From: Bombus terrestris
Lineage: Eukaryota > Arthropoda > Insecta > Hymenoptera > Apidae
Length of the DNA stretch: 64,000 nucleotides
NCBI RefSeq assembly: GCF_910591885.1
Contig: NW_025963556.1
Span: 1,922,001-1,986,000, forward strand
Direction of reading: 5' to 3'
Shown here: positions 1 to 13,457 of the stretch, piece by piece
Layout of the letters: every line of letters begins with the position of its first letter
Position numbering within the stretch: position 1 is the stretch's first letter
Position numbers and translations under genes: made by a program
The notes under the pieces: model-generated
Database searches by the model: none
What the model was told of the DNA's origin: nothing
What the model saw: the letters and a program-made list of their open reading frames with translations, nothing else

Positions 1-486
1 ACGTATGACGTCATGTAGTATTACTATATGACGTATGACGTCATGTAGTATTACTATATGACGTATAACGTCATGTAGTATTAGGTTATAACGTATGAAG
101 TTATGTATTATTACGATATAACGTATGACGTTAAGCAGCATTAGGTTATAACGTATGACGTTATGTAGTATTAGGTTATAACGTATGGCGTTATGTAGTA
201 TTACGATATAACGTATGACGTTATGCAGTACTACGTTATAACGTATGACGTTACGTAGTGTTACGTTATAATGTATGACGTTATGTAGCATTACGGTATT
301 TCGAACAACGTTGTATTGTGTTACTTTATAACGTATGACGTTATGTAGTGTTACGTTATAACGTATGACGCCGTGTAGTATTACGTTATAAGTATAACAT
401 TATGTAGTATCACGTTATAGCGTATGACGCCATGTGGTATTACGTTATTACGAATAACGTTATATTATGTTACTTTATGACATATG
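1..486. repeat. beta module, 5' end cut by the window
   Basis: It carries beta markers: gtataacgtcatg near 66, ttaagcagcattagg near 123-138, the gcattacggtatttcg anchor near 288-303, the 29-bp unit ttataagtataacatt near 386, and gccatgtggtatt near 429. It ends in gacatatg at 479-486. About 280 bp of the module lie before the window. Confidence 0.85.
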
Positions 487-3080
487 ACGTCATGTAGTAT
501 TACTTTATGACGTATGACGTCATGTAGTATTACTTTATGACGTATGACGTCATGTAGTATTACTTTATGACGTATGACGTCATGTAGTATTTCGTTATAA
601 CGTATGACGTTATGCAGTATTACGATATAACGTATGACGTTATGCGGTATTAGGTTATAACTTATGACGTTATGGAGTATTACGTTATAACGTATGACGT
701 CATGTGGTATTACGTTATTACGAATAACGTTATATTATGTTACGTCATGTAGTATTACTTTATGACGTATGACGTCATGTAGTATTACTTTATGACGTAT
801 GACGTCATGTAGTATTACTATATGACGTATGACGTCATGTAGTATTACTTTATGACGTATGACGTCATGTAGTATTACTTTATGACGTATGACGTCATGT
901 AGTATTATTTTATGACGTATGACGTCATGTAGTATTACTTTATGACGTATGACGTCATGTAGTATTACTTTATGACGTATGACGTCATGTAGTATTACTT
1001 TATGACGTATGACGTCATGTAGTATTTCGTTATAACGTATGACGTTATGCAGTATTACGATATAACGTATGACGTTATGCGGTATTAGGTTATAACTTAT
1101 GACGTTATGGAGTATTACGTTATAACGTATGACGTCATGTGGTATTACGTTATTACGAATAACGTTATATTATGTTACGTCATGTAGTATTACTTTATGA
1201 CGTATGACGTCATGTAGTATTACTTTATGACGTATGACGTCATGTAGTATTACTTTATGACGTATGACGTCATGTAGTATTACTTTATGACGTATGACGT
1301 CATGTAGTATTACTTTATGACGTATGACGTCATGTAGTATTACTTTATGACGTATGACGTCATGTAGTATTTCGTTATAACGTATGACGTTATGCAGTAT
1401 TACGATATAACGTATGACGTTATGCAGTATTAGGTTATAACGTATGACGTCATGTAGTATTACTTTATGACGTATGACGTCATGTAGTATTACTTTATGA
1501 CGTATGACGTCATGTAGTATTACTTTATGACGTATGACGTCATGTAGTATTACTTTATAATGTATGACTTTATGTAGTGTTACGTTATAACGTATGACGT
1601 CATGTAGTATTACTTTATGACTTATGACGTCATGTAGTATTACTTTATGACGTATGACGTCATGTAGTATTACTTTATGACGAATGACGTCATGTAGTAT
1701 TACTTTATGACGTATGACGTCATGTAGTATTTCGTTATAACGTATGACGTTATGCAGTATTACGATATAACGTATGACGTTATGCGGTATTAGGTGATAA
1801 CGTATGACGTTATGGAGTATTACGTTATAACGTATGACGTCATGTGGTATTACGTTATTACGAATAACGTTATATTATGTTACGTCATGTAGTATTACTT
1901 TATGACGTATGACGTCATGTAGTATTACTTTATGACGTATGACGTCATGTAGTATTACTTTATGACGTATGACGTCATGTAGTATTACTTTATGACGTAT
2001 GACGTCATGTAGTATTACTTTATGACGTATGACGTCATGTAGTATTTCGTGATAACGTATGACGTTATGCAGTATTACGATATAACGTATGACGTTATGC
2101 GGTATTAGGTTATAACGTATGACGTTATGGAGTATTACGTTATAACGTATGACGTCATGTGGTATTACGTTATTACGAATAACGTTATATTATGTTACGT
2201 CATGTAGTATTACTTTATTACGTATGACGTCATGTAGTATTTCGTTATAACGTATGACGTTATGCAGTATTACGATATAACGTATGACGTTATGCGGTAT
2301 TAGGTTATAACGTATGACGTTATGGAGTATTACGTTATAACGTATGACGTCATGTGGTATTACGTTATTACGAATAACGTTATATTATGTTACGTCATGT
2401 AGTATTACTTTATGACGTATGACGTCATGTAGTATTACTTTATGACGTATGACGTCATGTAGTATTACTTTATGACTTATGACGTCATGTAGTATTACTT
2501 TATGACGTATGACGTCATGTAGTATTACTTTATGACGTATGACGTCATGTAGTATTACTTTATGACGTATGACGTCATGTAGTATTTCGTTATAACGTAT
2601 GACGTTATGCAGTATTACGATATAACGTATGACGTTATGCGGTATTAGGTTATAACGTATGACGTTATGGAGTATTACGTTATAACGTATGACGTCATGT
2701 GGTATTACGTTATTACGAATAACGTTATATTATGTTACGTCATGTAGTATTACTTTATGACGTATGACGTCATGTAGTATTACTTTATGACGTATGACGT
2801 CATGTAGTATTACTTTATGACGTATGACGTCATGTAGTATTACTTTATGACGTATGACGTCATGTAGTATTACTTTATGACGTATGACGTCATGTAGTAT
2901 TACTTTATGACGTATGACGTCATGTAGTATTTCGTTATAACGTATGACGTTATGCAGTATTACGATATAACGTATGACGTTATGCAGTATTAGGTTATAA
3001 CGTATGACGTCATGTAGTATTACTTTATGACGTATGACGTCATGTAGTATTACTTTATGACGTATGACGTCATGTAGTAT
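487..3080. repeat. linker with many separators, no gene
   Basis: C-unit runs alternate with separators beginning tatttcg near 591, 1025, 1371, 1731, 2045, 2241, 2585 and 2931. A fragment of the gamma tail (gactttatgtagtgttacg then gacttatg) sits near 1,564-1,625. Rare variants ggtgataacg (1,794), cgtgataacg (2,049), ctttattacg (2,213) and gacttatg (2,474) recur 44,173 bp downstream. Nothing else is present. Confidence 0.85.
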
Positions 3081-3845
3081 TTCGTTTTAACGTACAACGT
3101 TATATAGAATTACGATATAACGCACAACGTTATGTCGTATTACGTTATAACTTATCATGTCATGTAGTATTACGTTATAACGTATGACTTTATGTAGTAT
3201 TACGTTATTACGAATAACGTTATATTGTGTAACTTTATAACGTATGACCTTATGTTGTATTACGTTATAACGTATAAAGACATGTAGTATTACGTTATAA
3301 CGTATGACGTCATGTGGTATTACGTTATTACGAATATCGTAATATTGTGTTACTTTATAACGTATGACGTTATGTAGTGTTACGTTATAACGTATGACGC
3401 CGTGTAGTATTACGTTATAAGTATAACATTATGTAGTATCACGTTATAGCGTATGACGTCATGTCGTATTACGTTATTACGAATATCGTAATATTGTGTT
3501 ACTTTATGACGTATGACGACATGTAATATTGCTTTATGACGTATGACGTCATGTAGTATTTCCTTATAACGTATGACGTTATGTAGTATTACGATATAAC
3601 GTATGACGTTATGCAGTACTACGTTATAACGTATGACTTTATGTAGTGTTACGTTATAACGTATGACGTTATGTATTAGTACGATATAACGTATGACGTT
3701 ATGCAGTATGAGGTTATAACGTATGACGTCATGTAGTTTTGCGTTATAACGTATGACGTTATGCAGTACTACGTTATAACGTATGACTTTATGTAGTGTT
3801 ACGTTATAACGTATGACGTCATGTAGTATTACTTTATGACTTATG
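3081..3845. repeat. short gamma-like fusion module
   Basis: It begins with ttcgttttaacg like all modules and runs through the head to acgaatatcgtaat near 3,332-3,345. It then jumps to the 29-bp unit near 3,420 and the gamma tail (gttttgcg near 3,737, gactttatgtagtg near 3,787, gacttatg at 3,838-3,845). The part between head and anchor in other modules is missing, so an internal deletion or unequal exchange is inferred. Its 765 bp equals the beta length although the content differs. Confidence 0.75.
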
Positions 3846-4414
3846 ACGTCATGTAGTATTACTTTATGACGTATGACGTCATGTAGTATTACTTTATGAC
3901 GTATGACGTCATGTAGTATTACTTTATGACGTATGACGTCATGTAGTATTTCGTTATAACGTATGACGTTATGCAGTATTACGATATAACGTATGACGTT
4001 ATGCGGTATTAGGTTATAACGTATGACGTTATGGAGTATTACGTTATAACGTATGACGTCATGTGGTATTACGTTATTACGAATAACGTTATATTATGTT
4101 ACGTCATGTAGTATTACTTTATGACGTATGACGTCATGTAGTATTACTTTATGACGTATGACGTCATGTAGTATTACTTTATGACGTATGACGTCATGTA
4201 GTATTACTTTATGACGTATGACGTCATGTAGTATTACTTTATGACGTATGACGTCATGTAGTATTTCGTTATAACGTATGACGTTATGCAGTATTACGAT
4301 ATAACGTATGACGTTATGCAGTATTAGGTTATAACGTATGACGTCATGTAGTATTACTTTATGACGTATGACGTCATGTAGTATTACTTTATGACGTATG
4401 ACGTCATGTAGTAT
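3846..4414. repeat. linker, C runs and separators, no gene
   Basis: Separators begin near 3,949 and 4,263, with C runs between and after them. It includes the 15-bp-short junction aataacgttatattatgtt near 4,082. Confidence 0.85.
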
Positions 4415-6319
4415 TTCGTTTTAACGTACAACGTTATATAGAATTACGATATAACGCACAACGTTATGTCGTATTACGTTATAACTTATCATGTCATGTA
4501 GTATTACGTTATAACGTATGACTTTATGTAGTATTACGTTATTACGAATAACGTTATATTGTGTAACTTTATAACGTATGACCTTATGTTGTATTACGTT
4601 ATAACGTATAAAGACATGTAGTATTACGTTATAACGTATGACGTCATGTGGTATTACGTTATTACGAATATAGTAATATTGTGTTACTTTATGACGTATG
4701 ACGTCATGTAATATTGCTTTATGACGTATGACGTCATGTAGTATTTCCTTATAACGTATGACGTTATGTAGTATTACGATATAACGTATGACGTTATGCA
4801 GTACTACTTTATAACGTATGACTTTATGTAGTGTTACGTTATAACGTATGACGTTATGTATTAGTACGATATAACGTATGACGTTATGCAGTATGAGGTT
4901 ATAACGTATGACGTCATGTAGTTTTGCGTTATAACGTATGACGTCATGTAGTATTAGGTTATAACGTATGCCGTCATGTAGTATTACGTTATAACATATG
5001 ACGTCATGTAGTAATACGATATAACGTACAACGTTATATAGAATTACGATATAACGCACAACGTTATGTCGTATTACGTTATAACGTATCATGTCATGTA
5101 GTATTACGTTATTACGAATAACGTTATATTGTGTTACCTTATAACGTGTGACCTTTTGTTGTATTACGTTATAACGTATAAAGGCATGTAGTATTACGTT
5201 GTAACGTATGACGTCATGTAGTATTACTTTATGACGTATGACGTCATGTAGTATTATGTTATAACATATGCCGTCATGTAGTATTACGTTATAACATATG
5301 ACGTCATGTAATATTACGATATAACGTACAGCGTTATATAGAATTACGATATAACGCACAACGTTATGTCGTATTACGTTATACCGTATGACGTTATATT
5401 GTGTTACTTTATGACGTATGACGTCATGTAGTATTACTTTATGACGTATGACGTCATGTAGTATTACTTTATGACGTATGACGTCATGTAGTATTACTTT
5501 ATGACGTATGACGTCATGTAGTATTACTATATGACGTATGACGTCATGTAGTATTACTATATGACGTATGACGTCATGTAGTATTAGGTTATAACGTATG
5601 AAGTTATGTATTATTACGATATAACGTATGACGTTAAGCAGTATTAGGTTATAACGTATGACGTTATGTAGTATTAGGTTATAACGTATGGCGTTATGTA
5701 GTATTACGATATAACGTATGACGTTATGCAGTACTACGTTATAACGTATGACGTTATGTAGTGTTACGTTATAATGTATGACGTTATGTAGCATTACGGT
5801 ATTTCGAACAACGTTGTATTGTGTTACTTTATAACGTATGACGTTATGTAGTGTTACGTTATAACGTATGACGCCGTGTAGTATTACGTTATAAGTATAA
5901 CATTATGTAGTATCACGTTATAGCGTATGACGTCATGTAGTATTACGTTATTACGAATATCGTAATATTGTGTTACTTTATGACGTATGACGTCATGTAA
6001 TATTGCTTTATGACGTATGACGTCATGTAGTATTTCCTTATAACGTATGACGTTATGTAGTATTACGATATAACGTATGACGTTATGCAGTACTACGTTA
6101 TAACGTATGACTTTATGTAGTGTTACGTTATAACGTATGACGTTATGTATTAGTACGATATAACGTATGACGTTATGCAGTATGAGGTTATAACGTATGA
6201 CGTCATGTAGTTTTGCGTTATAACGTATGACGTTATGCAGTACTACGTTATAACGTATGACTTTATGTAGTGTTACGTTATAACGTATGACGTCATGTAG
6301 TATTACTTTATGACTTATG
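4415..6319. repeat. gamma module 1
   Basis: It runs from ttcgttttaacg to gacttatg. It has head-type sequence, a middle shared with alpha (aatattgcttt, gttttgcg), four C units near 5,400-5,520, two actatatg units, the gcattacgg anchor at 5,791, one 29-bp unit near 5,890, then a second copy of the acgaatatcgtaat/gttttgcg stretch. It therefore looks like a mosaic of alpha parts with an internal partial duplication. The minus-strand frame is open across 4,421-5,794 but is not considered a gene. Confidence 0.85.
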
Positions 6320-7983
6320 ACGTCATGTAGTATTACTTTATGACGTATGACGTCATGTAGTATTACTTTATGACGTATGACGTCATGTAGTATTACTTTA
6401 TGACGTATGACGTCATGTAGTATTTCGTTATAACGTATGACGTTATGCAGTATTACGATATAACGTATGACGTTATGCGGTATTAGGTTATAACTTATGA
6501 CGTTATGGAGTATTACGTTATAACGTATGACGTCATGTGGTATTACGTTATTACGAATAACGTTATATTATGTTACGTCATGTAGTATTACTTTATGACG
6601 TATGACGTCATGTAGTATTACTTTATGACGTATGACGTCATGTAGTATTACTTTATGACGTATGACGTCATGTAGTATTACTTTATGACGTATGACGTCA
6701 TGTAGTATTACTTTATGACGTATGACGTCATGTAGTATTACTTTATGACGTATGACGTCATGTAGTATTACTTTATGACGTATGACGTCATGTAGTATTA
6801 CTTTATGACGTATGACGTCATGTAGTATTACTTTATGACGTATGACGTCATGTAGTATTTCGTTATAACGTATGACGTTATGCAGTATTACGATATAACG
6901 TATGACGTTATGCGGTATTAGGTTATAACTTATGACGTTATGGAGTATTACGTTATAACGTATGACGTCATGTGGTATTACGTTATTACGAATAACGTTA
7001 TATTATGTTACGTCATGTAGTATTACTTTATGACGTATGACGTCATGTGGTATTACGTTATTACGAATAACGTTATATTATGTTACGTCATGTAGTATTA
7101 CTTTATGACGTATGACGTCATGTAGTATTACTTTATGACGTATGACGTCATGTAGTATTACTTTATGACGTATGACGTCATGTAGTATTACTTTATGACG
7201 TATGACGTCATGTAGTATTACTTTATGACGTATGACGTCATGTAGTATTACTTTATGACGTATGACGTCATGTAGTATTACTTTATGACGTATGACGTCA
7301 TGTAGTATTACTTTATGACGTATGACGTCATGTAGTATTACTTTATGACGTATGACGTCATGTAGTATTTCGTTATAACGTATGACGTTATGCAGTATTA
7401 CGATATAACGTATGACGTTATGCAGTATTAGGTTATAACGTATGACGTCATGTAGTATTACTTTATGACGTATGACGTCATGTAGTATTACTTTATGACG
7501 TATGACGTCATGTAGTATTACTTTATGACGTATGACGTCATGTAGTATTACTTTATGACGTATGACGTCATGTAGTATTACTTTATGACGTATGACGTCA
7601 TGTAGTATTTCGTTATAACGTACGACGTTATGCAGTATTACGATATAACGTATGACGTTATGCGGTATTAGGTTATAACTTATGACGTTATGGAGTATTA
7701 CGTTATAACGTATGACGTCATGTGGTATTACGTTATTACGAATAACGTTATATTATGTTACGTCATGTAGTATTACTTTATGACGTATGACGTCATGTAG
7801 TATTACTTTATGACGTATGACGTCATGTAGTATTTCGTTATAACGTATGACGTTATGCAGTATTACGATATAACGTATGACGTTATGCAGTATTAGGTTA
7901 TAACGTATGACGTCATGTAGTATTACTTTATGACGTATGACGTCATGTAGTATTACTTTATGACGTATGACGTCATGTAGTAT
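6320..7983. repeat. linker, C runs and separators, no gene
   Basis: It holds long C runs with separators near 6,423, 6,857, 7,368, 7,608 and 7,831, plus a lone gtggtattacg separator piece near 7,048 that encloses a single C unit. A tacgacg variant occurs near 7,621. Confidence 0.85.
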
Positions 7984-9888
7984 TTCGTTTTAACGTACAA
8001 CGTTATATAGAATTACGATATAACGCACAACGTTATGTCGTATTACGTTATAACTTATCATGTCATGTAGTATTACGTTATAACGTATGACTTTATGTAG
8101 TATTACGTTATTACGAATAACGTTATATTGTGTAACTTTATAACGTATGACCTTATGTTGTATTACGTTATAACGTATAAAGACATGTAGTATTACGTTA
8201 TAACGTATGACGTCATGTGGTATTACGTTATTACGAATATAGTAATATTGTGTTACTTTATGACGTATGACGTCATGTAATATTGCTTTATGACGTATGA
8301 CGTCATGTAGTATTTCCTTATAACGTATGACGTTATGTAGTATTACGATATAACGTATGACGTTATGCAGTACTACGTTATAACGTATGACTTTATGTAG
8401 TGTTACGTTATAACGTATGACGTTATGTATTAGTACGATATAACGTATGACGTTATGCAGTATGAGGTTATAACGTATGACGTCATGTAGTTTTGCGTTA
8501 TAACGTATGACGTCATGTAGTATTAGGTTATAACGTATGCCGTCATGTAGTATTACGTTATAACATATGACGTCATGTAGTAATACGATATAACGTACAA
8601 CGTTATATAGAATTACGATATAACGCACAACGTTATGTCGTATTACGTTATAACGTATCATGTCATGTAGTATTACGTTATTACGAATAACGTTATATTG
8701 TGTTACCTTATAACGTGTGACCTTTTGTTGTATTACGTTATAACGTATAAAGGCATGTAGTATTACGTTGTAACGTATGACGTCATGTAGTATTACTTTA
8801 TGACGTATGACGTCATGTAGTATTATGTTATAACATATGCCGTCATGTAGTATTACGTTATAACATATGACGTCATGTAATATTACGATATAACGTACAG
8901 CGTTATATAGAATTACGATATAACGCACAACGTTATGTCGTATTACGTTATACCGTATGACGTTATATTGTGTTACTTTATGACGTATGACGTCATGTAG
9001 TATTACTTTATGACGTATGACGTCATGTAGTATTACTTTATGACGTATGACGTCATGTAGTATTACTTTATGACGTATGACGTCATGTAGTATTACTATA
9101 TGACGTATGACGTCATGTAGTATTACTATATGACGTATGACGTCATGTAGTATTAGGTTATAACGTATGAAGTTATGTATTATTACGATATAACGTATGA
9201 CGTTAAGCAGTATTAGGTTATAACGTATGACGTTATGTAGTATTAGGTTATAACGTATGGCGTTATGTAGTATTACGATATAACGTATGACGTTATGCAG
9301 TACTACGTTATAACGTATGACGTTATGTAGTGTTACGTTATAATGTATGACGTTATGTAGCATTACGGTATTTCGAACAACGTTGTATTGTGTTACTTTA
9401 TAACGTATGACGTTATGTAGTGTTACGTTATAACGTATGACGCCGTGTAGTATTACGTTATAAGTATAACATTATGTAGTATCACGTTATAGCGTATGAC
9501 GTCATGTAGTATTACGTTATTACGAATATCGTAATATTGTGTTACTTTATGACGTATGACGTCATGTAATATTGCTTTATGACGTATGACGTCATGTAGT
9601 ATTTCCTTATAACGTATGACGTTATGTAGTATTACGATATAACGTATGACGTTATGCAGTACTACGTTATAACGTATGACTTTATGTAGTGTTACGTTAT
9701 AACGTATGACGTTATGTATTAGTACGATATAACGTATGACGTTATGCAGTATGAGGTTATAACGTATGACGTCATGTAGTTTTGCGTTATAACGTATGAC
9801 GTTATGCAGTACTACGTTATAACGTATGACTTTATGTAGTGTTACGTTATAACGTATGACGTCATGTAGTATTACTTTATGACTTATG
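7984..9888. repeat. gamma module 2
   Basis: Same length and order as the module at 4,415. It has acgttata near 8,376 where the first has actttata. Anchor gcattacgg is at 9,360 and the 29-bp unit is near 9,460. Confidence 0.87.
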
Positions 9889-11552
9889 ACGTCATGTAGT
9901 ATTACTTTATGACGTATGACGTCATGTAGTATTACTTTATGACGTATGACGTCATGTAGTATTACTTTATGACGTATGACGTCATGTAGTATTTCGTTAT
10001 AACGTATGACGTTATGCAGTATTACGATATAACGTATGACGTTATGCGGTATTAGGTTATAACTTATGACGTTATGGAGTATTACGTTATAACGTATGAC
10101 GTCATGTGGTATTACGTTATTACGAATAACGTTATATTATGTTACGTCATGTAGTATTACTTTATGACGTATGACGTCATGTAGTATTACTTTATGACGT
10201 ATGACGTCATGTAGTATTACTTTATGACGTATGACGTCATGTAGTATTACTTTATGACGTATGACGTCATGTAGTATTACTTTATGACGTATGACGTCAT
10301 GTAGTATTACTTTATGACGTATGACGTCATGTAGTATTACTTTATGACGTATGACGTCATGTAGTATTACTTTATGACGTATGACGTCATGTAGTATTAC
10401 TTTATGACGTATGACGTCATGTAGTATTTCGTTATAACGTATGACGTTATGCAGTATTACGATATAACGTATGACGTTATGCGGTATTAGGTTATAACTT
10501 ATGACGTTATGGAGTATTACGTTATAACGTATGACGTCATGTGGTATTACGTTATTACGAATAACGTTATATTATGTTACGTCATGTAGTATTACTTTAT
10601 GACGTATGACGTCATGTGGTATTACGTTATTACGAATAACGTTATATTATGTTACGTCATGTAGTATTACTTTATGACGTATGACGTCATGTAGTATTAC
10701 TTTATGACGTATGACGTCATGTAGTATTACTTTATGACGTATGACGTCATGTAGTATTACTTTATGACGTATGACGTCATGTAGTATTACTTTATGACGT
10801 ATGACGTCATGTAGTATTACTTTATGACGTATGACGTCATGTAGTATTACTTTATGACGTATGACGTCATGTAGTATTACTTTATGACGTATGACGTCAT
10901 GTAGTATTACTTTATGACGTATGACGTCATGTAGTATTTCGTTATAACGTATGACGTTATGCAGTATTACGATATAACGTATGACGTTATGCAGTATTAG
11001 GTTATAACGTATGACGTCATGTAGTATTACTTTATGACGTATGACGTCATGTAGTATTACTTTATGACGTATGACGTCATGTAGTATTACTTTATGACGT
11101 ATGACGTCATGTAGTATTACTTTATGACGTATGACGTCATGTAGTATTACTTTATGACGTATGACGTCATGTAGTATTTCGTTATAACGTACGACGTTAT
11201 GCAGTATTACGATATAACGTATGACGTTATGCGGTATTAGGTTATAACTTATGACGTTATGGAGTATTACGTTATAACGTATGACGTCATGTGGTATTAC
11301 GTTATTACGAATAACGTTATATTATGTTACGTCATGTAGTATTACTTTATGACGTATGACGTCATGTAGTATTACTTTATGACGTATGACGTCATGTAGT
11401 ATTTCGTTATAACGTATGACGTTATGCAGTATTACGATATAACGTATGACGTTATGCAGTATTAGGTTATAACGTATGACGTCATGTAGTATTACTTTAT
11501 GACGTATGACGTCATGTAGTATTACTTTATGACGTATGACGTCATGTAGTAT
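9889..11552. repeat. linker, C runs and separators, no gene
   Basis: It is the same length (1,664 bp) and order as 6,320-7,983, with the lone gtggtattacg piece near 10,617 and the tacgacg variant near 11,190. Confidence 0.87.
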
Positions 11553-13457
11553 TTCGTTTTAACGTACAACGTTATATAGAATTACGATATAACGCACAAC
11601 GTTATGTCGTATTACGTTATAACTTATCATGTCATGTAGTATTACGTTATAACGTATGACTTTATGTAGTATTACGTTATTACGAATAACGTTATATTGT
11701 GTAACTTTATAACGTATGACCTTATGTTGTATTACGTTATAACGTATAAAGACATGTAGTATTACGTTATAACGTATGACGTCATGTGGTATTACGTTAT
11801 TACGAATATAGTAATATTGTGTTACTTTATGACGTATGACGTCATGTAATATTGCTTTATGACGTATGACGTCATGTAGTATTTCCTTATAACGTATGAC
11901 GTTATGTAGTATTACGATATAACGTATGACGTTATGCAGTACTACGTTATAACGTATGACTTTATGTAGTGTTACGTTATAACGTATGACGTTATGTATT
12001 AGTACGATATAACGTATGACGTTATGCAGTATGAGGTTATAACGTATGACGTCATGTAGTTTTGCGTTATAACGTATGACGTCATGTAGTATTAGGTTAT
12101 AACGTATGCCGTCATGTAGTATTACGTTATAACATATGACGTCATGTAGTAATACGATATAACGTACAACGTTATATAGAATTACGATATAACGCACAAC
12201 GTTATGTCGTATTACGTTATAACGTATCATGTCATGTAGTATTACGTTATTACGAATAACGTTATATTGTGTTACCTTATAACGTGTGACCTTTTGTTGT
12301 ATTACGTTATAACGTATAAAGGCATGTAGTATTACGTTGTAACGTATGACGTCATGTAGTATTACTTTATGACGTATGACGTCATGTAGTATTATGTTAT
12401 AACATATGCCGTCATGTAGTATTACGTTATAACATATGACGTCATGTAATATTACGATATAACGTACAGCGTTATATAGAATTACGATATAACGCACAAC
12501 GTTATGTCGTATTACGTTATACCGTATGACGTTATATTGTGTTACTTTATGACGTATGACGTCATGTAGTATTACTTTATGACGTATGACGTCATGTAGT
12601 ATTACTTTATGACGTATGACGTCATGTAGTATTACTTTATGACGTATGACGTCATGTAGTATTACTATATGACGTATGACGTCATGTAGTATTACTATAT
12701 GACGTATGACGTCATGTAGTATTAGGTTATAACGTATGAAGTTATGTATTATTACGATATAACGTATGACGTTAAGCAGTATTAGGTTATAACGTATGAC
12801 GTTATGTAGTATTAGGTTATAACGTATGGCGTTATGTAGTATTACGATATAACGTATGACGTTATGCAGTACTACGTTATAACGTATGACGTTATGTAGT
12901 GTTACGTTATAATGTATGACGTTATGTAGCATTACGGTATTTCGAACAACGTTGTATTGTGTTACTTTATAACGTATGACGTTATGTAGTGTTACGTTAT
13001 AACGTATGACGCCGTGTAGTATTACGTTATAAGTATAACATTATGTAGTATCACGTTATAGCGTATGACGTCATGTAGTATTACGTTATTACGAATATCG
13101 TAATATTGTGTTACTTTATGACGTATGACGTCATGTAATATTGCTTTATGACGTATGACGTCATGTAGTATTTCCTTATAACGTATGACGTTATGTAGTA
13201 TTACGATATAACGTATGACGTTATGCAGTACTACGTTATAACGTATGACTTTATGTAGTGTTACGTTATAACGTATGACGTTATGTATTAGTACGATATA
13301 ACGTATGACGTTATGCAGTATGAGGTTATAACGTATGACGTCATGTAGTTTTGCGTTATAACGTATGACGTTATGCAGTACTACGTTATAACGTATGACT
13401 TTATGTAGTGTTACGTTATAACGTATGACGTCATGTAGTATTACTTTATGACTTATG
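11553..13457. repeat. gamma module 3
   Basis: I saw no difference from the module at 7,984. Anchor gcattacgg is at 12,929 and the 29-bp unit is near 13,030. It ends in gacttatg at 13,450-13,457. Confidence 0.87.

Noticed and set aside
591..620. CENP-B box in the tatttcgttataacg separator
   Set aside because: A TTCG followed by an A at the right distance is present, but the required CGGG end is absent from the window.
742..1020. CRISPR array
   Set aside because: The 30-bp repeats are contiguous with no unique spacers, and no cas-like genes are present.
4421..5794. A 457-codon minus-strand open frame (also at 7,990 and 11,559) as a repeat-protein gene
   Set aside because: It is the translation of the satellite in its one stop-free frame. 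No promoter, no conserved start context, no non-repetitive domain and no sign of synonymous bias are visible, and it begins at a single-base variant of the monomer.
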